Shown one piece after another: positions 6,101 through 9,030 of a stretch of DNA of 9,030 bases; the stretch's first letter is position 1, and every line of letters starts with the position of its first letter. Both the position numbers and the translations under genes were made by a program. Source of the DNA: Candidatus Delongbacteria bacterium (GTDB lineage: Bacteria; CAIWAD01; BS150m-G50); contig JADHUQ010000093.1 of the NCBI GenBank assembly GCA_016784425.1, forward strand, positions 1-9,030, given 5' to 3'. Below the pieces are notes generated by a model. The model saw only the letters and a list, made by a program, of their open reading frames with translations. It did not search any database and was not told the DNA's origin.

Positions 6101-7912
6101 CTACCGCCGTTTCCGTTTGGTAGGGGGTGGGCTCTTGCGTTTCTGTTGTGCGGCCTTTTCTGTTGCCAGCGCCTTGGGTGGTGTGTGCGCCCAGTGCTGC
6201 TGCAGGATGGAGAGCAGGTTGAACAGTGTGTAGTAAAGGGTCAGGCCGGAGGGAAAATTATTGAACAGCAGCACCAGGAAAATCGGCATAAACCAGACCA
6301 TCATCTTCTGGTTGGGGTCGGTTGCGGTCATCTTGGTCTGGAAAAAGGTAGTAATGCCCATCAGTATCGGCATCAATGCTACATGCGCTCCGTAAAGCGG
6401 TATCGCAAACGGCAGGTTGAATAACACATCCGGTTGTGACAGGTCGGTCAGAGGCCAGATAAAGGAAGCGCCACGCAGCTCGAACGCGGAACGGAAAACG
6501 ATAAAAAGTGCAAACAGCAAAGGCATCTGCAGGAGGGTCGGCAGACAGCTGCCAAACGGATTGACGCCGTGCTCCTTGTAGACATTCATCGTCTCCATCT
6601 GCGCCTTGCGGGGATCATTCTTAAATTTGACCTTCAGCTCTTTCAGCAGGGGTTGGATGCGCTGCATCTCCTTCATTGACTGGTAGCTCTTATGTGTCAG
6701 CGGCCAGACGATGAGTTTGATCAGAAAAGCAAAGACGATAATGATGACGCCGTAATTGCTGATGACTTTGTTCAGCAGGCGGAACATCCAGAGGGAGAAA
6801 AAAGCGAACGGTTTAATTACCGGCCACATGAACTTCATCGGGCCCATGGTCGCTTTGGTCATCACTGTCTTTTCCAGACCCACCCCGGCTTCCTTCAGCA
6901 GTCCATGCTCCAGCGGACCCATGTAAACCAGCAGCGAGTCAGAGACATGATTGGCGTTGGGCATCCCCAGTTTCAGGTCAATAGTGTAACTACGGATATC
7001 GTAACCGTTAGCTTTGGCCAGGCTGCCGGTGTAATAGACCTCTTTGCCTTTCCCACTGAGTGGGATGATAGCCGCCAGAAAATACTTATTGCGTTTTGCC
7101 ACCCAGTCCACATTGCCGATGGTCTGCTGGCTGCCGTGTGGACCCTTCTTGATGATGTACTCATCCAGATTCTTGCCGCTCATCAGTGCCATCGCTTCAG
7201 CGTAGTACATTTCCTGGGTGGTGTCCGGCTCCGTAACCAGCATTGGCGAAGACCAGTTCAGATCATAGGTACCATAGAGGAACTCATTTCCAAAACCGAC
7301 GACATCCAGCGCTACTTCGATGTAGTAGGAGTCGGAACGGAAGAGAAAGCTCTTTCGTATTTTGCGACCACTCCCTTTTTCTTCAAGGGTGAAGGTTACC
7401 CAGCGCGACCCGGAGGTGCCTCGCAGGTCAACCCTGTCAAAGTCGGACCTGAAGATGTAAGCGGACGGATCGAAACGCCCCCCCTCGATGGTGAAAACCG
7501 GGTTGAGATTTGATTCCGCACCATCCAGTAATACAACTTCCTCACCGGTCCACGATTTATGCTGGGTGAGACCGAAGTGAATGATGGTAGCACCGAGGGT
7601 TGACAGTCGGGCGGTATAAAGATCGGTTCTTACTTCCACTGTTCGGGCCAACGCCGGATCGGTCGGGCACGCGAGCGAACCTGAGGGTACTGCCGCTTGC
7701 AGCGTTTCCCTGCCGGTGGGTGTGACCGAAGGTATTTGCTGTTTCCCCCCTTCATCTGTTGTTACAGGTGATATCAGCTCGGTTGATTCGACAGGGGTGG
7801 TTGTGTCAGACCGCTGCATATCCGGGAATGCTCGTTGCTGATACCAGTCACTCTGCATCAGCAGAAAGATAACCCCGATCAACAGGACGGCGAAAAGTGT
7901 TTCCTTTTTCAT
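6101..7912 (-). CDS. yidC: Membrane protein insertase YidC (Oxa1/Alb3 family)
   Basis: About 603 residues, the long form found in Gram-negative bacteria. YidC inserts and folds inner-membrane proteins alone or with SecYEG. Numbering from ATG 7912, there is an N-terminal membrane anchor (about 4-19), a large periplasmic beta-rich domain (about 85-345), and the Oxa1 core. The core comprises a helix near 385-406, a charged cytoplasmic hairpin (MKEMQRIQPLLKELKVKF), VNPFGSCLPTLLQMP (450-464), and the last helices with FPSGLTLYYTLFN. The hydrophilic-groove position that is Arg in E. coli is Lys399 here (FLIKLIVWPLT). A basic tail ending KRKSPPPTKRKRR could contact ribosomes. The start is ambiguous between GTG 7915 and ATG 7912: GAGGGA at 7926-7931 lies 10 and 13 bases upstream respectively, and the choice adds or removes one residue. 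It is last in the rpmH-rnpA-yidD-yidC cluster and convergent with the amidotransferase gene. Confidence 0.97.
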   Translation of the reverse strand: MKKETLFAVLLIGVIFLLMQSDWYQQRAFPDMQRSDTTTPVESTELISPVTTDEGGKQQIPSVTPTGRETLQAAVPSGSLACPTDPALARTVEVRTDLYTARLSTLGATIIHFGLTQHKSWTGEEVVLLDGAESNLNPVFTIEGGRFDPSAYIFRSDFDRVDLRGTSGSRWVTFTLEEKGSGRKIRKSFLFRSDSYYIEVALDVVGFGNEFLYGTYDLNWSSPMLVTEPDTTQEMYYAEAMALMSGKNLDEYIIKKGPHGSQQTIGNVDWVAKRNKYFLAAIIPLSGKGKEVYYTGSLAKANGYDIRSYTIDLKLGMPNANHVSDSLLVYMGPLEHGLLKEAGVGLEKTVMTKATMGPMKFMWPVIKPFAFFSLWMFRLLNKVISNYGVIIIVFAFLIKLIVWPLTHKSYQSMKEMQRIQPLLKELKVKFKNDPRKAQMETMNVYKEHGVNPFGSCLPTLLQMPLLFALFIVFRSAFELRGASFIWPLTDLSQPDVLFNLPFAIPLYGAHVALMPILMGITTFFQTKMTATDPNQKMMVWFMPIFLVLLFNNFPSGLTLYYTLFNLLSILQQHWAHTPPKALATEKAAQQKRKSPPPTKRKRR

Positions 7913-7925
7913 CACGTTCTAAAGT

Positions 7926-7931
7926 TCCCTC
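7926..7931 (-). promoter_or_regulatory. Shine-Dalgarno-like GAGGGA of yidC
   Basis: On the minus strand GAGGGA precedes the adjacent GTG (7915) and ATG (7912) start candidates of yidC by 10 and 13 bases. Spacing favours GTG slightly, while codon preference favours ATG. Confidence 0.45.
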
Positions 7932-7966
7932 ATTTCATCACAGGTTGCATACTTCGATTCTGGTCA

Positions 7967-8194
7967 TCAGGGGAGATCAACTCCCCCCTTCGAAAAGGGA
8001 TTGCAGCGCAAAATACGCCAGGCTGTCCGGTATAAGGCTTTGATAAAGAAATAGCGGTTGAAGGACTCGATAGCATATTCTGAACAGGAGGGATAGTAGC
8101 GGCAACTACTTCCCAGCAGCGGGGAAATAAAAAACTGGTAGAGACGAATTAAACCCAGTACCGGCAGGTTAAGCCAGGGTGGATGCGGGTTCAC
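7967..8194 (-). CDS. yidD: Membrane protein insertion efficiency factor YidD
   Basis: 75 residues if started at GTG 8194, matching the usual 70-85 of the family. YidD is a small membrane-associated protein that assists YidC-dependent insertion. Family signature residues are all visible: IRLYQFFISPLLG (16-28), SCRYYPSCSEYA with two conserved cysteines (C31, C37), and RILRCNPFSKGGVD near the C-terminus with a third (C64). The open frame extends far upstream inside rnpA, but that part (rich in Ser and Thr) is the antisense-free shadow of rnpA and not YidD-like. Alternative GTG 8209 would overlap rnpA and give 80 residues; neither candidate has a strong Shine-Dalgarno. GTG 8194 lies four bases after the rnpA stop, so translation is probably coupled. 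A gap of about 54 bases separates it from yidC. Confidence 0.9.
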   Translation of the reverse strand: MNPHPPWLNLPVLGLIRLYQFFISPLLGSSCRYYPSCSEYAIESFNRYFFIKALYRTAWRILRCNPFSKGGVDLP

Positions 8195-8198
8195 CAGC

Positions 8199-8558
8199 TC
8201 ATTTTCCACGTTTGATGATGGGCTTTGCGGCTCTGGCGGCGAGATCGAGCAGATCCTCCCTGTATTCCTGCCAAGTGGGCTGGAGCTGGTTGTTCTTGAT
8301 GTGGAAAACCAGATCGGCGTTTTCCGGAAACCGGTTTTTGTTGGTGCGGTAAGCTTCGCGCAGCAACCGCTTCTGCCGATTTCGGTAAACGGCGTTGCCA
8401 CTTTTGCGTGAGATGGTGACAGCCATGCGGCGTCGATCGGAGGGCAGCCAGAAGAGATTGACCAGTTTCCCGGGCAGGCGTCGGCCGCGTTGGAATATCT
8501 CCCTGATGCGGGTGGACTGTTTAAGTCGCTCCCCCGCGCTCAGAGTGTTTTCACGCAT
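8199..8558 (-). CDS. rnpA: Ribonuclease P protein component
   Basis: 119 residues, normal for the family. RnpA binds the catalytic RNase P RNA and helps it mature the 5' ends of tRNAs. The N-terminus has L-x3-x-R-x-K-Q-S-T-R-I-R-E-I-F-Q-R-G-R, with the conserved Phe and Gly (F22, G25). The central beta region has MAVTISRKSGNAVYRNRQ (45-62), and the RNR signature with following basic helix (R59-N60-R61, then KRLLRE) is intact. The ATG at 8558 lies inside the end of rpmH, and the eight shared bases read ATGCGTGA. There is no good independent Shine-Dalgarno, so re-initiation after rpmH is likely. The short basic C-terminus (IIKRGK) ends four bases before yidD. Confidence 0.97.
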   Translation of the reverse strand: MRENTLSAGERLKQSTRIREIFQRGRRLPGKLVNLFWLPSDRRRMAVTISRKSGNAVYRNRQKRLLREAYRTNKNRFPENADLVFHIKNNQLQPTWQEYREDLLDLAARAAKPIIKRGK

Positions 8559-8694
8559 CGCTGACAGACAGGCGCTTCCGACCCTTACGCCGACGGGCGG
8601 CCAGAATCTTGCGACCCTCAGCCGTGCTCATGCGGTGACGGAAACCGTGCTTGTTGACCCGTTTCCGGTTGCTGGGTTGAAATGTGCGCTTCAT
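8551..8694 (-). CDS. rpmH: 50S ribosomal protein L34
   Basis: A 47-residue, extremely basic protein, standard for L34. The sequence opens MKRTFQPSNRKRVNKHGFRH and continues RMSTAEGRKILAARRRKGRKRLSVSDA, matching the near-invariant L34 core: FQPSN, HGFR-x-RM-x-T-x-x-GR, and L-x-x-RR-x-KGR-x-x-LSVS. L34 is a component of the large ribosomal subunit. The start at 8694 is backed by a good Shine-Dalgarno (AAAGAGGA, 8699-8706). The stop codon overlaps the rnpA start by eight bases. This gene heads the cluster and sits next to the non-coding region at the right edge. Its small size kept it hidden among frames of other strands, but it is unmistakable. Confidence 0.97.
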   Translation of the reverse strand: MKRTFQPSNRKRVNKHGFRHRMSTAEGRKILAARRRKGRKRLSVSDA

Positions 8695-8698
8695 GCTG

Positions 8699-8706
8699 TC
8701 CTCTTT
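8699..8706 (-). promoter_or_regulatory. Shine-Dalgarno AAAGAGGA of rpmH
   Basis: On the minus strand AAAGAGGA lies four bases before the rpmH ATG at 8694. It is the strongest ribosome binding site in the leftward cluster, in keeping with high expression of L34 and coupled translation of the genes behind it. Confidence 0.7.
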
Positions 8707-8709
8707 CTA

Positions 8710-8718
8710 TTTGGATAA
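8710..8718 (-). other. DnaA-box-like 9-mer TTATCCAAA
   Basis: On the minus strand the 9-mer reads TTATCCAAA, one mismatch from the consensus TTATCCACA. It lies in the rpmH leader just upstream of the Shine-Dalgarno. A single near-match could be chance, but position beside rpmH makes it worth marking. Confidence 0.35.
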
Positions 8719-8770
8719 TCTCTTTGACGCAATAGTGGCCTGGCGCGGGAGCTGCATACCGAAAACATAA

Positions 8771-8799
8771 ATCCTAACACCAGCTACAGGTTAAAGCAA
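8771..8799 (-). promoter_or_regulatory. Candidate sigma-70-type promoter for rpmH-rnpA-yidD-yidC
   Basis: On the minus strand TTGCTT (8794-8799) and TAGGAT (8771-8776) are separated by 17 bases, giving three of six and four of six consensus matches. Position, about 70 bases before rpmH, is sensible, but the match is weak. Confidence 0.35.
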
Positions 8800-8908
8800 G
8801 GAATTCCTCCCGTTGGTGAGAATTGGCCCGGGTGCAACTGTAGCCTGGTTTTCACTCCCCTCCGGGCTGGAGCGTGCGGTATTTTCTTCGCCACGCATAC
8901 CGAGCTGG

Positions 8909-8917
8909 TGTGAATAA
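8909..8917 (-). other. DnaA-box-like 9-mer TTATTCACA
   Basis: On the minus strand it reads TTATTCACA, a full match to the relaxed consensus TTAT-N-CACA. It lies 25 bases upstream of the -35 element of the rightward promoter, where DnaA autoregulatory sites are often found in dnaA promoters. Confidence 0.45.
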
Positions 8918-8942
8918 GATCTCTTCTCCCTGATCAACAGGC

Positions 8943-8970
8943 TTGACATCAGCTGTTCCATAAGTGTAAT
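8943..8970 (+). promoter_or_regulatory. Near-consensus rightward sigma-70-type promoter reading out of the window
   Basis: TTGACA (8943-8948) is a perfect -35. After a 16-base spacer comes TGTAAT (8965-8970), five of six matches to TATAAT. It is the best promoter pair I can find in the window. It points away from rpmH toward a gene beyond the right edge, which by synteny may be dnaA. Confidence 0.6.
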
Positions 8971-9030
8971 TTCAATGCTGCCAGACAGGTGAAACCAGTG
9001 GAGCGACCACTGCTGCAACCTCGAAGCAGG

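Larger units (their letters stand above)
8695..9030. other. Non-coding region at the right edge, likely rpmH/dnaA-type intergenic (origin-proximal) DNA
   Basis: 336 bases without a credible gene. It holds the rpmH leader, a weak leftward promoter, a near-consensus rightward promoter and two DnaA-box-like 9-mers. A perfect 6-bp hairpin CAGTGG/CCACTG with a five-base loop is at 8996-9012. The short minus-strand frame at 8791-9018 has no recognisable protein features. Because rpmH-rnpA-yidD-yidC is often adjacent to dnaA and oriC, this region is a candidate origin flank, but no DnaA-box cluster or AT-rich unwinding element is visible inside the window. Confidence 0.45.

Noticed and set aside
6692..7513. 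273-residue plus-strand open frame opposite yidC
   Set aside because: It lies wholly antisense to the strongly conserved yidC gene and has no recognisable domain, so it is a shadow frame.
8195..8401. N-terminal extension of the YidD frame inside rnpA
   Set aside because: The extra residues are Ser/Thr/Pro-rich with no YidD similarity and lie entirely over rnpA in another frame.
8996..9012. Perfect hairpin CAGTGG-AGCGA-CCACTG as a terminator
   Set aside because: The stem is perfect but short and no T-run follows. It lies just after the rightward promoter, so a leader structure is as likely as chance.
8791..9018. 75-residue minus-strand open frame upstream of rpmH
   Set aside because: It shows no protein-like pattern or ribosome site and overlaps promoter-like and DnaA-box-like elements.

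Overview
The window reads as a chromosomal segment from a bacterium of the FCB superphylum (Bacteroidota, Calditrichota, Marinimicrobia, KSB1, Delongbacteria and relatives). Two predicted exported proteins end in the type IX secretion (T9SS) type A sorting domain with its NYPNPFN signature, which is typical of that group. The exact phylum cannot be fixed from this sequence. Base composition looks moderately GC-rich and fairly even across the window, and I see no insertion sequence, tRNA, rRNA or CRISPR array.

Left part (1-1686): the 3' part of a polytopic membrane protein cut by the window edge, possibly resembling an ECF-transporter S component, followed by a tandem-domain universal stress protein on the same strand. 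Middle part (1684-6013): a minus-strand, Cys-rich exported protein built of pre-peptidase-C-like beta modules plus a T9SS tail. It diverges across a 357-base spacer from a two-gene plus-strand operon. That operon encodes an L-2-hydroxyglutarate oxidase-like flavoprotein and an exported class II glutamine amidotransferase-fold protein, also with a T9SS tail. The Shine-Dalgarno of the second gene overlaps the stop codon of the first.

Right part (6101-8694, minus strand): the conserved cluster rpmH-rnpA-yidD-yidC (ribosomal protein L34, RNase P protein, membrane insertion efficiency factor, membrane insertase). rpmH and rnpA overlap by eight bases, and rnpA and yidD are four bases apart. In many bacteria this cluster lies beside dnaA/oriC. 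The last 336 bases hold no gene but carry a near-consensus sigma-70-type promoter firing rightward out of the window, a weak leftward promoter candidate for rpmH, and two DnaA-box-like 9-mers. I therefore infer that dnaA or another replication-region gene lies just to the right.

The most unusual item is the secreted amidotransferase-fold enzyme. Its catalytic cysteine appears to sit exactly at a signal-peptidase cleavage site, so export itself would create the active N-terminal nucleophile.
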